Positions 12,365 to 19,713 of a stretch of DNA of 20,245 nt are shown here, piece after piece. The notes under the pieces were generated by a model, which ran no database searches, was not told the DNA's origin, and worked only from the letters and a program-made list of their open reading frames with translations. The stretch spans positions 1 to 20,245 of the IMG/VR virus record IMGVR_UViG_3300043775_000947, one strand, 5' to 3'. A program made the position numbers and the translations under genes. Positions within the stretch are counted from its first letter, which is position 1. The number at the start of each line of letters is the position of its first letter. The DNA is from a virus.

Positions 12365-14857
12365 ATGGCCATTGAAAAGAGTTTGTACGAAGCCCCGCAA
12401 GGGATTATCCCAGATGATGATACCATCGAACCCATTGAGATAGAAATAGAAGACCCTGAATCCGTTGCGATTCATATGGGCGGCCTTGATATCCTGTTGG
12501 AGCCTGAAGACCCGATGGACGATGAGTTCAATGATAACCTAGCTGAATACATAAGTGAAGGTGCATTGGCAGAATTGGCCTCCGATTTGATTTCGGACTT
12601 CGATGACGACATCAGCTCGCGTAAAGACTGGATGCAGACCTACGTTGATGGCCTAGAGCTGCTAGGTATGAAGATTGAAGAACGTACAGAACCGTGGGAC
12701 GGTGCCTGTGGCGTTTACCACCCACTACTGTCAGAAGCCTTAGTTAAGTTCCAAGCAGAAACCATGATGTCTATGTTCCCAGGTGCGGGTCCAGTTAAGA
12801 CACAAATCATCGGTAAGGAAACACAAGACAAGAAAGAAGCAGCAGCACGCGTCCAAGACGATATGAACTATCAATTGATGGATGTGATGCAAGAGTACCG
12901 CCCAGAGCACGAACGCATGCTATGGGGCCTAGGATTGAGCGGTAACGCCTTTAAGAAGGTGTACTTTGACCCGCACTTAGACCGTCAGGTATCCATATTC
13001 GTCCCAGCTGAAGACATGGTAGTACCATACGGTGCGTCAAACCTTGAGTCAGCAGAGCGCGTAACCCACGTTATGCGTAAGACAGAGAATGAACTACGCC
13101 GCTTGCAAGTGGCTGGCTTCTACTTAGACATAGACTTAGGCACACCAGCTAACACCCTTGATGAGGTGGAGAAGAAGATTGCTGAGAAGATGGGCTTCCG
13201 TGCGTCAACGGATGACCGCTATAAGCTATTGGAGATGCACGTTGACTTAGACTTGCCGGGGTATGAGGACAAGGATGAGGACGGCAACCTTACAGGCGTA
13301 GCCTTACCATACGTAGTAACCTTGGAAAAAGGCAGTACAACCATATTGGCTATCCGCCGTAACTGGGACCCAAACGATGAAACCAAACAAAAACGTCAGC
13401 ACTTCGTCCATTACGGTTATGTTCCGGGTTTCGGCTTTTATTATTTTGGGCTTATTCATCTGGTCGGGGCTTTTGCTAAGTCTGGCACTTCACTTATTCG
13501 CCAGTTGGTTGATGCGGGTACGCTCAGCAATCTACCGGGTGGTTTTAAAACTCGCGGCCTTCGTGTCAAGGGTGATGACACACCGATAGCTCCAGGTGAG
13601 TTCCGTGATGTGGATGTACCAAGCGGTGCGTTAAAAGACAACATCATGCCTTTGCCGTACAAAGAGCCGTCACAAGTTCTTATGTCATTGCTTGGCCAAA
13701 TCGTTGATGAAGGCCGTCGCTTTGCTAATACTGCTGACCTACAAATCAGTGACATGTCTGCGAACAGCCCAGTTGGTACTACACTGGCAATCCTTGAGCG
13801 TACATTGAAGGTGATGAGTGCTGTACAGGCTCGTATCCACTATTCAATGAAACAAGAGTTAGGCTTATTGAAAGGCATCATCGCTGCCTATACGCCAGAA
13901 GAGTACAACTACGAGCCAGCAGAAGGCGACCGTAGGGCTAAGAAGTCAGACTACGATAATGTCACAGTTATCCCTGTATCAGACCCTAACGCCTCCACAA
14001 TGGCGCAGAAGATTGTTCAGTATCAAGCAGTTATGCAGTTGGCACAGCAGTCACCACAGATATATAACATGCCATTATTACACCGTCAGATGTTAGAAGT
14101 GTTAGGTATTAAGGAAGCTGCTAAGTTGGTGCCAATGGACGATGACCAGAAGCCGACTGACCCAGTGACCGAGAACCAAAACATCCTGATGATGAAACCA
14201 GTAAAAGCCTTCATCATGCAAGACCATCAAGCACATATCACCGTGCACATGTCTGCAATGCAGGACCCTAAAATCCAACAAATGCTTCAAGGTAACCCAG
14301 CGGCACAACAAATGCAGGCTGCAATGATGGCTCACATCAATGAGCACATGGGCTTTGAATACCGTAAACAGATGGAGATGCAGTTGGGTATGGCCTTACC
14401 ACCTCAGAAAGATGAGATGGGTGATGATGTTCACATGGACCCAGAAATGGAAGCGCAGTTGGCTCCTATGTTGGCTCAAGCGGCTCAACAACTATTGCAA
14501 TCCAATCAAGCGGAAGTGGCGCAACAACAAGCGGCGCAGCAACAACAAGACCCAATGATTCAGATGCAGCAGCAAGAGCTACAGTTGAAAACAGCTGAAC
14601 AAGCACGTAAACAGAAGAAAGACGACACTGATGCTGTATTCAAAGCAGAACAATTGAAAATCGAAGCTGCACGTGTATTAGGTCAGCAAGAGACAACCAA
14701 AGGCCAACAAAAGAACGACCTACTTAAAACCGTTGCTCAGCTACAAGCGACTAAGCAACAACATGCAATTGATACAGGCGTTGACGTGATGAAACAAATA
14801 TCACAACAACAGTTCCAATCGAAGCAACAAACCAATAAACCGACAAAAGGTGAATAA
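12365..14857 (+). CDS. Portal protein
   Basis: 830 residues, in the range of the large P22-type portal family. The acidic N-terminus leads to a core with WDGACGVYHPLLSEALVKFQ (about 115-134), MSMFPGAGPVKT and a central GTTLAILERTLKVMSAVQAR helix that fits the tunnel region. The C-terminal 200 residues are Gln/Met-rich and helical (QQQAAQQQQDPMIQMQQQ), as in barrel or coiled-coil extensions of long portals. Portals form the twelve-subunit ring at the head vertex, docking terminase and then the tail connector. AAGGAAT precedes the ATG, and it follows terminase by nine bases. The repetitive Gln codons are a local feature, not a frameshift. Confidence 0.9.
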   Translation: MAIEKSLYEAPQGIIPDDDTIEPIEIEIEDPESVAIHMGGLDILLEPEDPMDDEFNDNLAEYISEGALAELASDLISDFDDDISSRKDWMQTYVDGLELLGMKIEERTEPWDGACGVYHPLLSEALVKFQAETMMSMFPGAGPVKTQIIGKETQDKKEAAARVQDDMNYQLMDVMQEYRPEHERMLWGLGLSGNAFKKVYFDPHLDRQVSIFVPAEDMVVPYGASNLESAERVTHVMRKTENELRRLQVAGFYLDIDLGTPANTLDEVEKKIAEKMGFRASTDDRYKLLEMHVDLDLPGYEDKDEDGNLTGVALPYVVTLEKGSTTILAIRRNWDPNDETKQKRQHFVHYGYVPGFGFYYFGLIHLVGAFAKSGTSLIRQLVDAGTLSNLPGGFKTRGLRVKGDDTPIAPGEFRDVDVPSGALKDNIMPLPYKEPSQVLMSLLGQIVDEGRRFANTADLQISDMSANSPVGTTLAILERTLKVMSAVQARIHYSMKQELGLLKGIIAAYTPEEYNYEPAEGDRRAKKSDYDNVTVIPVSDPNASTMAQKIVQYQAVMQLAQQSPQIYNMPLLHRQMLEVLGIKEAAKLVPMDDDQKPTDPVTENQNILMMKPVKAFIMQDHQAHITVHMSAMQDPKIQQMLQGNPAAQQMQAAMMAHINEHMGFEYRKQMEMQLGMALPPQKDEMGDDVHMDPEMEAQLAPMLAQAAQQLLQSNQAEVAQQQAAQQQQDPMIQMQQQELQLKTAEQARKQKKDDTDAVFKAEQLKIEAARVLGQQETTKGQQKNDLLKTVAQLQATKQQHAIDTGVDVMKQISQQQFQSKQQTNKPTKGE

Positions 14858-14859
14858 CC

Positions 14860-15057
14860 ATGGATTCAAACTTATTTGATGTTCTTCTTAAAGAGTACAG
14901 GGACCGCATGGCCATGCTTACAGATGCAATGGCACGCGGTAGTTGCGCTTCATTTGAGGAATACAAGTACACAAGCGGTCAGTTACGAGGACTTGAAGCC
15001 GCCTGTTCCATAATTACAGACCTCAAAAAACGATTGGAAAACGCAGATGACGAGTAA
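14860..15057 (+). CDS. Small helical protein between portal and chaperonin genes
   Basis: 65 residues: LFDVLLKEYRDRMAMLTDAM, then a short loop and EYKYTSGQLRGLEAACSIIT followed by a KKRLENADDE tail. It looks like a two-helix hairpin with possible coiled-coil character. Small proteins at this place in head operons are common and often uncharacterised; a connector or assembly role is inferred from position. AAGGTGA lies ahead of the ATG two bases after the portal stop, and its end overlaps the next gene by 11 bases. Confidence 0.65.
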   Translation: MDSNLFDVLLKEYRDRMAMLTDAMARGSCASFEEYKYTSGQLRGLEAACSIITDLKKRLENADDE

Positions 15058-15505
15058 CATAAATTTAGCTCAAGCCCTAGATTTATCAAGACTGGCCGAA
15101 AACGCCAAAAAAGAAGCACAAGAAGAAGCAGAAATACGAGCAATCGTAGGTGACGCAACAGATGTAGAAAAGGCAGCTCAAGTGCCACGACCCTCAGGCT
15201 ACCATATCCTATGCGCTATTCCGGCAAAAGATAAGGAATACGACAGCGGGATTGTTAAAGCAGATGAGACACTTAGAATGGAAGAAGCATTGACCACAGT
15301 ATTATTTGTGGTTGCTTTAGGCCCTGATTGCTATAAGGATGAAAAACGATTCCCTAGCGGTCCGTGGTGTAAAGAAGGCGACTTTGTTTTGGTGCGCCCA
15401 CACTCTGGTAGTAGGTTGGTAATTCACGGTCGTGAATTCCGTTTAATCAATGATGATACTGTTGAAGCCGTTGTAGACGAGCCACGCGGTATTATTCGCA
15501 AATAA
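15047..15505 (+). CDS. GroES-like co-chaperonin (Cpn10 fold)
   Basis: 152 residues. A charged helical N-terminus (about 1-45) precedes a Cpn10-like domain: PSGYHILCAIPA strand, a mobile-loop-like DSGIVKADE (about 66-74; compare GGIVL in GroES), a VLFVVALGPD strand, GDFVLVRPHSG (about 111-121) and HGREFRLINDDTVEAVVDEP at the end. Phage co-chaperonins such as T4 gp31 replace host GroES on GroEL to fold the capsid protein, and a place beside the scaffold and capsid genes fits that job. The start overlaps the preceding small gene and is probably coupled to it. The extra N-terminal helix is unlike bacterial GroES. Family assignment comes from motif spacing. Confidence 0.78.
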   Translation: MTSNINLAQALDLSRLAENAKKEAQEEAEIRAIVGDATDVEKAAQVPRPSGYHILCAIPAKDKEYDSGIVKADETLRMEEALTTVLFVVALGPDCYKDEKRFPSGPWCKEGDFVLVRPHSGSRLVIHGREFRLINDDTVEAVVDEPRGIIRK

Positions 15506-15515
15506 GGAGGACAAG

Positions 15516-16466
15516 ATGCCTGAATTTGACAAAGAAGAATTTACATTTCCCGATGAGCAAGTTGAAAAGGAAAGTGCGTCAGAAATAGAATTTGAAATAG
15601 TAGACGACACGCCTGAAGAAGACCGCAATCGTGAACCTATGCCGAAAGCCATCGTGGAGGAGTTAGAGCAAGACGACTTAACCAAATACGATGAAGCGAC
15701 TAAGCAAAAACTTAAACAAATGCGTAAGGTATGGCATGACGAACGTCGCGCCAAAGAAGCTGCATACAGGGAACAGCAAGAAGCCGTTGAGCTTGCACGC
15801 CGTGTTGTAGAAGAGAACCGACGCCTAAAGAGCACATTAGCTTCTGGTGAGAAGGAGTTCGTATCATCTATCCAAGCAACAGCCAATTTAGAACTTGAAA
15901 TGGCTAAGCGTGCTTACAAAGATGCGTATGATAATGGTGACAGTGACCGCTTGGTTGAAGCCCAACAAGCTATGCAAGAGGCAAGTATTAAGATTGCACA
16001 AGCTAAGAGCTTTAAGTTACCCCCTTTACAAGAAGATGATAATGATGTACAAAGTCATCAAGAACAGTATCGACAACCCGCGGCACCTCAGCCGGACCCA
16101 CGAGCCCAATCATGGCGTGACAAAAATGATTGGTTTGGTGCAGACGAAGAGATGACCGCTGCAGCGTTAGGTTTACATGAAAAACTTAAGCGTAATGGTG
16201 TCGTTGTTGGTTCTGATGAATACTATTCTACGTTGGACAAAACAATGCGGAAGAGATTTTCTGAGTATTTTGAGGATTCTGAACCAGAGGATTCAAAAAG
16301 CAAAGTGGAAAGTGCTCCTACAAAATTGAGTACAGTTGTTGCTCCAGCTACGCGTAGTACGTCTTCAAACAAGATTAAGCTAACGCAAAGGCAAGCTGCC
16401 CTAGCTAAAAAGATAGGCATCACTAACGAGCAATACGCAATTGCAATGAGAAAACTGGAGGCATAA
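15516..16466 (+). CDS. Putative capsid scaffolding protein
   Basis: 316 residues, highly charged, with no catalytic motif. An acidic N-terminus (about 1-60) is followed by a long coiled-coil stretch (about 65-175: RKVWHDERRAKEAAYREQQE onward), a Pro/Gln linker, and a basic C-terminal helical segment (IKLTQRQAALAKKIGITNEQ). This composition, and the place between portal and major capsid genes, fit scaffolds, which use a basic C-terminal helix to bind capsid subunits and leave or are cleaved before DNA entry. A strong AAGGAGG precedes the ATG. No protease domain is visible in it. Confidence 0.75.
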   Translation: MPEFDKEEFTFPDEQVEKESASEIEFEIVDDTPEEDRNREPMPKAIVEELEQDDLTKYDEATKQKLKQMRKVWHDERRAKEAAYREQQEAVELARRVVEENRRLKSTLASGEKEFVSSIQATANLELEMAKRAYKDAYDNGDSDRLVEAQQAMQEASIKIAQAKSFKLPPLQEDDNDVQSHQEQYRQPAAPQPDPRAQSWRDKNDWFGADEEMTAAALGLHEKLKRNGVVVGSDEYYSTLDKTMRKRFSEYFEDSEPEDSKSKVESAPTKLSTVVAPATRSTSSNKIKLTQRQAALAKKIGITNEQYAIAMRKLEA

Positions 16467-16467
16467 A

Positions 16468-16917
16468 ATGACCGATACAAGAATCACTCGTAATATAGAT
16501 ACTCGCGCAGTAACAGAACGTCCTAAACAGTGGCAGCAACCCGAACTATTGCCAGAGCCCGATAAGCAAGAAGGTTATTCTTATCGCTGGATTCGAGTCG
16601 CTACGTTAAACGCTGCGGACCCACGCAACTTATCTGCCAAGCTCAGAGAAGGTTGGGAAGCCGTTAAGCTAGAAGAACAACCACAGTTAGCAGTATTGGC
16701 CGACCCCGATAGTCGTTACAAAGACAACATCGAAATCGGCGGATTATTACTATGCAAGACTCCAAGTGAGTTTGTACAACAACGAAATGCTCATTTCGAC
16801 AACTTGTCCAAATCACAAACCGAGTCTGTAGATAATAACATAATGCGTCAAAGCGATGCCCGTATGCCTATGTTCTCTGAGCGTAAGTCAACGACATCAT
16901 TTGGCAAAGGTAATTAA
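16468..16917 (+). CDS. Conserved head-operon protein of unknown function
   Basis: 149 residues, soluble. The central region (about 37-85) reads GYSYRWIRVATLNAADPRNL then SAKLREGWEAVK, a small alpha/beta unit. A segment DNIEIGGLLLCKTPSEFVQQ follows, and the tail is Ser/Lys/Gly-rich (RKSTTSFGKGN). I recall similar short proteins next to capsid genes in uncultured phages, without a known role. GGAGG lies just ahead of the ATG, one base after the scaffold stop, so the two are co-translated. A capsid assembly or minor virion role is inferred from position only. Confidence 0.65.
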   Translation: MTDTRITRNIDTRAVTERPKQWQQPELLPEPDKQEGYSYRWIRVATLNAADPRNLSAKLREGWEAVKLEEQPQLAVLADPDSRYKDNIEIGGLLLCKTPSEFVQQRNAHFDNLSKSQTESVDNNIMRQSDARMPMFSERKSTTSFGKGN

Positions 16918-16940
16918 TTTAATTTTATTAGGAGTAATAT

Positions 16941-17531
16941 ATGGCTTATCCAACCGTTAGCGCTCCCTATGGCTTTAAACCGATTAACCGTTTAGATGGC
17001 TTACCATACGCAGGTGCTGTTCGTCAGTACCCTGTAACATCAGGTCAAGCAATCTACAATGGTCAACCAGTTGTTTTAGTTATAGGTGGCACCGTATCAG
17101 GCGATGCAGATTTAACAGCAGGTAACATTCTTGGCGTTGCAGTAGGTGTTCAATACACAAACTCATCAGGCCAAACAGTACAAGCGCAATACGCGCCAGC
17201 TTCAGGCGTAACTAATGTTATCGCTTATGTTGTTGATGACCCGTTTGCTTTGTACCAAGTAGCAATCACAGGTGACAACTCAACCATTACAGCTGCAGGC
17301 AAAAACATCGTCGGCACAAACGTAACAGGTATCGTTGGTACTCCTGATGCAAACACTGGTAACGCGACTTCATCTATCTATGGTGGTTCAGCTGCTGTTA
17401 CAGCAACTTTCCCATTCCGTGTGGTAAGTGTAGTTCCAGAATCAGCGACAGGTTCAAACTCATTCGTAGAATGTGTTGTTAAACTTAACTTGTCACAACT
17501 TCTATCAACCACTGGCTTAGCTGCCGCTTAA
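16941..17531 (+). CDS. Putative head decoration / structural protein
   Basis: 196 residues, rich in Gly, Ala, Thr and Val with regular beta-strand patterns (AIYNGQPVVLVIGGTVSGDA, FPFRVVSVVPESATGSNSFV) and very few charged residues. It begins MAYPTVSAPYGFKPINRLDG. Such composition and placement immediately before the major capsid gene fit a capsid-stabilising or surface-displayed protein. AGGAG precedes the ATG, matching the strong sites of the other virion genes, so high expression is expected. No catalytic motif is seen; a named family is not certain. Confidence 0.7.
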   Translation: MAYPTVSAPYGFKPINRLDGLPYAGAVRQYPVTSGQAIYNGQPVVLVIGGTVSGDADLTAGNILGVAVGVQYTNSSGQTVQAQYAPASGVTNVIAYVVDDPFALYQVAITGDNSTITAAGKNIVGTNVTGIVGTPDANTGNATSSIYGGSAAVTATFPFRVVSVVPESATGSNSFVECVVKLNLSQLLSTTGLAAA

Positions 17532-17546
17532 TTAAGGAGATAATAT

Positions 17547-18455
17547 ATGGCTATTTCACGCGCACAGCTCCTTAAAGAGCTACTACCAGGTCTTAATGCA
17601 TTATTCGGTTTAGAGTATGCACGATATGGTGAAGAACACACTGAAATCTACGAGACAGAGACTTCAGAGCGTTCATTCGAAGAAGAAACAAAATTGTCTG
17701 GCTTCTCAGCTGCACCTGTTAAAAACGAGGGCTCTGCCATCGCTTACGACAATGCTCAAGAAGCATGGACAGCTCGATACAACCACGAAACAATCGCTTA
17801 TGGCTTCAGCTTAACTGAAGAAGCTATCGAAGATAACTTGTATGACTCATTGTCTGCTCGTTATACTAAAGCATTGGCTCGTGCTATGGCTTACACGAAA
17901 CAAGTGAAAGCCGCCGCTGTATTGAATAATGGCTTTACCGCTGGCTATAACGGTGGTGACGGCACTACATTATTCTCAACTACACACAACTTAGTGTCTG
18001 GTGGTAGCAATAGCAACCGTCCAACAGTTGCAGCTGACTTGAACGAAACTTCATTGGAAAATGCAGTTATTCAAATCGCAGCTTGGACTGACGAACGTGG
18101 TCTATTGATTGCAGCTAAACCTAAGAAACTTATCGTTCCACCAGCATTGCAATTCGTTGCAACACGCTTGTTGGAAACTAAGCTACGTGTAGGTACTGCA
18201 GACAACGACATCAACGCCATTGAAAACAACGGTTCAATTCCAGAAGGTTACGCAATTAACCACTTCTTGACCGACAACAATGCTTGGTTCTTGACTACAG
18301 ACGTGCCAAACGGTATGAAACACTTTGTTCGTACCCCGTTGCAAAACTCAATGGATGGTGACTTCGATACAGGTAACGTACGTTATAAATCACGTGAGCG
18401 TTATTCATTCGGTTGGTCTGACCCATTAGGTATGTACGGTTCTCCAGGCGCTTAA
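17547..18455 (+). CDS. Major capsid protein (HK97 fold, Mu gpT-like)
   Basis: 302 residues. The sequence shows an N-arm (SRAQLLKELLPGLNALFGLE), an E-loop-like region with ETSERSFEEETKLSGF, the helix segment AYGFSLTEEAIEDNLYDSLS, DGTTLFSTTHNLVSGG, and a P-domain strand LIAAKPKKLIVPPALQFVAT. These match the pattern of Mu gpT-type capsid proteins, which share the HK97 fold. About 415 or more copies would build the icosahedral shell. AAGGAGAT precedes the ATG and a terminator follows directly (18470-18498), typical for the most expressed late gene. The N-terminus shows no obvious prohead protease domain, so the scaffold is probably supplied by 15516-16466. Confidence 0.88.
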   Translation: MAISRAQLLKELLPGLNALFGLEYARYGEEHTEIYETETSERSFEEETKLSGFSAAPVKNEGSAIAYDNAQEAWTARYNHETIAYGFSLTEEAIEDNLYDSLSARYTKALARAMAYTKQVKAAAVLNNGFTAGYNGGDGTTLFSTTHNLVSGGSNSNRPTVAADLNETSLENAVIQIAAWTDERGLLIAAKPKKLIVPPALQFVATRLLETKLRVGTADNDINAIENNGSIPEGYAINHFLTDNNAWFLTTDVPNGMKHFVRTPLQNSMDGDFDTGNVRYKSRERYSFGWSDPLGMYGSPGA

Positions 18456-18469
18456 TTAGGCTTGGTAAT

Positions 18470-18498
18470 AAAAGGGCTCACTTCGGTGGGCCTTTTTT
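18470..18498 (+). terminator. Terminator after the major capsid gene
   Basis: An 11-bp stem AAAGGGCTCAC / GTGGGCCTTTT with two wobble pairs and a TTCG tetraloop, ending in six Ts. It closes the head operon and isolates the pqqA-like gene that follows. Confidence 0.88.
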
Positions 18499-18524
18499 AA
18501 TGGTTTTCCGTATTGTGATATGTC

Positions 18525-18567
18525 TATAAAAGAGCAGAATGTGTACATGTGCACATCAATGTGTACA
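18525..18567 (+). promoter_or_regulatory. Putative promoter and GTGTAC-repeat leader of the pqqA-like gene
   Basis: A TATAAA at 18525-18530 is a possible -10; the -35 is weak (T-rich, near 18503). Downstream, AATGTGTACA occurs twice (18538-18547 and 18558-18567), exactly 20 bases apart, on either side of the perfect palindrome ATGTGCACAT (18547-18556). The two-turn spacing of GTGTAC/GTGCAC sites suggests a dimeric protein binding one face of the helix just before the ribosome site. Confidence 0.45.
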
Positions 18568-18592
18568 CTCAATCGACTTAAGGAGATTTACC

Positions 18593-18664
18593 ATGTGGAC
18601 TACACCAGCAGCTACTGAAATGCGTTTTGGCTTTGAAGTAACAATGTACGTAATGAACAAGTAG
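18593..18664 (+). CDS. pqqA: PqqA-like precursor peptide of pyrroloquinoline quinone (phage-encoded)
   Basis: A 23-codon gene starting MWTTPAATEM and ending GFEVTMYVMNK. It matches the bacterial PqqA pattern in length (22-24 residues), the MW..P opening, and the core GFEVT.Y in which Glu15 and Tyr19 sit at exactly the positions that the radical SAM enzyme PqqE crosslinks to build PQQ. The PqqD chaperone binds this peptide; PqqE, PqqB and PqqC then act on it, and proteases release the crosslinked dipeptide. None of those partners is encoded in this window. The AAGGAGATTTACC leader nearly copies the phage's own virion-gene sites (for example TAAGGAGATTAAT before 19714), and terminators stand on both sides, so it looks like a phage-adapted stand-alone cassette. 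It is far below usual gene-caller limits. Alternative: a PqqA-like RiPP with another product. Confidence 0.9.
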   Translation: MWTTPAATEMRFGFEVTMYVMNK

Positions 18665-18668
18665 TACT

Positions 18669-18688
18669 AGCCCCTTCGGGGGCTTTTT
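18669..18688 (+). terminator. Terminator after the pqqA-like gene
   Basis: Stem AGCCCC / GGGGCT with a TTCG tetraloop followed by TTTT, five bases beyond the pqqA stop. A compact, stable UUCG terminator that completes the single-gene unit. Confidence 0.88.
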
Positions 18689-18701
18689 GTTACATGTAAC
18701 A
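18688..18701. repeat. Perfect 14-bp palindrome TGTTACATGTAACA
   Basis: Self-complementary sequence directly after the pqqA terminator and touching the HNH stop. It contains the GTTAC core seen in the 8350-8915 array and an ACATGT centre similar to the pqqA leader. It may be a protein site or a boundary scar; role unknown. Confidence 0.5.
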
Positions 18702-19073
18702 CTACTTTTCTGTAAGCTGACCTGCTTTTAATTGACGTTCTTCGTGGTGGTGTTTGCGGTGGCAGTTGGCGCATAGGACTATGCATTTGGCTTCTATCTC
18801 TTCACGGGCTATTTTATAAGCTCCGTTCTGTACTAATTCACTTATCTTTCTGTTGGCTGGGTCGGGTACTACGTGGTGGAAGTCTAATGCTGACGGGTGG
18901 TTTTCACCACAGTTGGCACATGAAAGGGTTGCTTTAAAGGCTTCCCATTGAATACGTTTCTTTATCTTACCTAGTCGAACACGCTCAATCTGTGCAGGTT
19001 TGTTGCCTTCATAATGTTTCTTCGAATATAACTTTGCTTTTGCCTTTCGAACTGCGGGGTCTTTGTACGGCAT
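18702..19073 (-). CDS. HNH endonuclease (homing-type, opposite strand)
   Basis: 123 residues from ATG 19073 (a TTAGG site lies upstream; an ATG 13 codons earlier has none). The N-terminal half is very basic and helical (RKAKAKLYSKKHYEGNKPAQ). The HNH core comprises CANC (about 52-55), LDFHHVVP (about 63-70, catalytic His pair) and CANCHRKHHHEE (about 101-112, second zinc-binding pair and final His). Such small freestanding HNH enzymes cut DNA and often spread as homing elements in phage genomes. It lies on the minus strand between rightward virion genes with its own promoter (19103-19131), consistent with insertion. A packaging-associated HNH is less likely because terminase is distant. Confidence 0.85.
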   Translation of the reverse strand: MPYKDPAVRKAKAKLYSKKHYEGNKPAQIERVRLGKIKKRIQWEAFKATLSCANCGENHPSALDFHHVVPDPANRKISELVQNGAYKIAREEIEAKCIVLCANCHRKHHHEERQLKAGQLTEK

Positions 19074-19102
19074 AGTTAACCTAATAAAACATTGACATAC
19101 GA

Positions 19103-19131
19103 ACAATATCATAGTATAAATCAGTTATCAA
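19103..19131 (-). promoter_or_regulatory. Sigma-70-like promoter for the HNH gene
   Basis: Minus-strand TTGATA (19131-19126), 17-base spacer, TATTGT (19108-19103). The start would fall about 25-30 bases before the ATG at 19073. It would allow early expression independent of the rightward late operon. Confidence 0.55.
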
Positions 19132-19212
19132 CCGGGAAAAATCCGGCCTACTAGACTGTCCCGGCAGACGCATACAAGACTAATAGGCTTTACTTTGTAT
19201 GGAGATATTCAC

Positions 19213-19668
19213 ATGGCTAACACCACATTCAGCGGCCCAATACGCGCCGGTAACATCGCTAACACAACAGGTACCACATTAGGTACTAACGTTGCCAACA
19301 TCGGCCAAGTAGTAATGGCACAATCATCACCAATCACACAAGCTTCAGCTGCAACAACTATCGTAATCCCAGCAAACAGCCAAATCGTTGAAATCAACGT
19401 ATGGGTTTCAGCTGTATGGTCAGGCGTAGCAACTACATTTGGTGTAGGTACAACAGTATTGGCTACTAGATTCACAGCTGCAGGCGCAGTTGATGGCGCA
19501 GCAATTGGTGTGTTGTCAGTTACTCCAGGTACAGATGCTACACGTACAGGCGCTTTCATTGATGTAGGTACAACAGACGTTAAAATTGCTGTTACATCAA
19601 CAAACACAGGTACAGGCGCTGGCGTAATCACAGTTCGTTACGTTCAAGCTAACAACCTAACAGCTTAA
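19213..19668 (+). CDS. Putative virion structural protein (small beta-rich)
   Basis: 151 residues from ATG 19213 with GGAGAT six bases before the spacer; an upstream in-frame ATG at 19195 lacks a site. It begins ANTTFSGPIRAGNIANTTG and continues with TTIVIPANSQIVEINVWVSA, VWSGVATTFGVG and a Thr/Gly/Ala-rich beta pattern to the end. I recall ANTTFSGP-type openings in structural proteins encoded beside capsid genes of many uncultured aquatic phages, where they behave as head decoration or fibre-like proteins. It lacks charged clusters, signal peptide and membrane segments. It resumes the virion gene order after the pqqA/HNH insert. The exact virion location is unknown. Confidence 0.7.
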   Translation: MANTTFSGPIRAGNIANTTGTTLGTNVANIGQVVMAQSSPITQASAATTIVIPANSQIVEINVWVSAVWSGVATTFGVGTTVLATRFTAAGAVDGAAIGVLSVTPGTDATRTGAFIDVGTTDVKIAVTSTNTGTGAGVITVRYVQANNLTA

Positions 19669-19676
19669 TTAATCTA

Positions 19677-19690
19677 GGGGCTTCGGCCCC
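19677..19690 (+). terminator. UUCG hairpin between two virion genes
   Basis: Perfect stem GGGGC / GCCCC with a TTCG loop, eight bases after the stop at 19668, followed by GCTTTC rather than a clear T-run. It may be a weak terminator or an mRNA 3'-stabilising hairpin that adjusts the level of the next gene. Confidence 0.5.
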
Positions 19691-19713
19691 GCTTTCAATC
19701 TAAGGAGATTAAT

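Noticed and set aside
19209-19631. Long minus-strand frame opposite the small virion gene
   Set aside because: It is the shadow of a Thr/Ala/Val-rich gene on the plus strand, whose start and ribosome site are clear.
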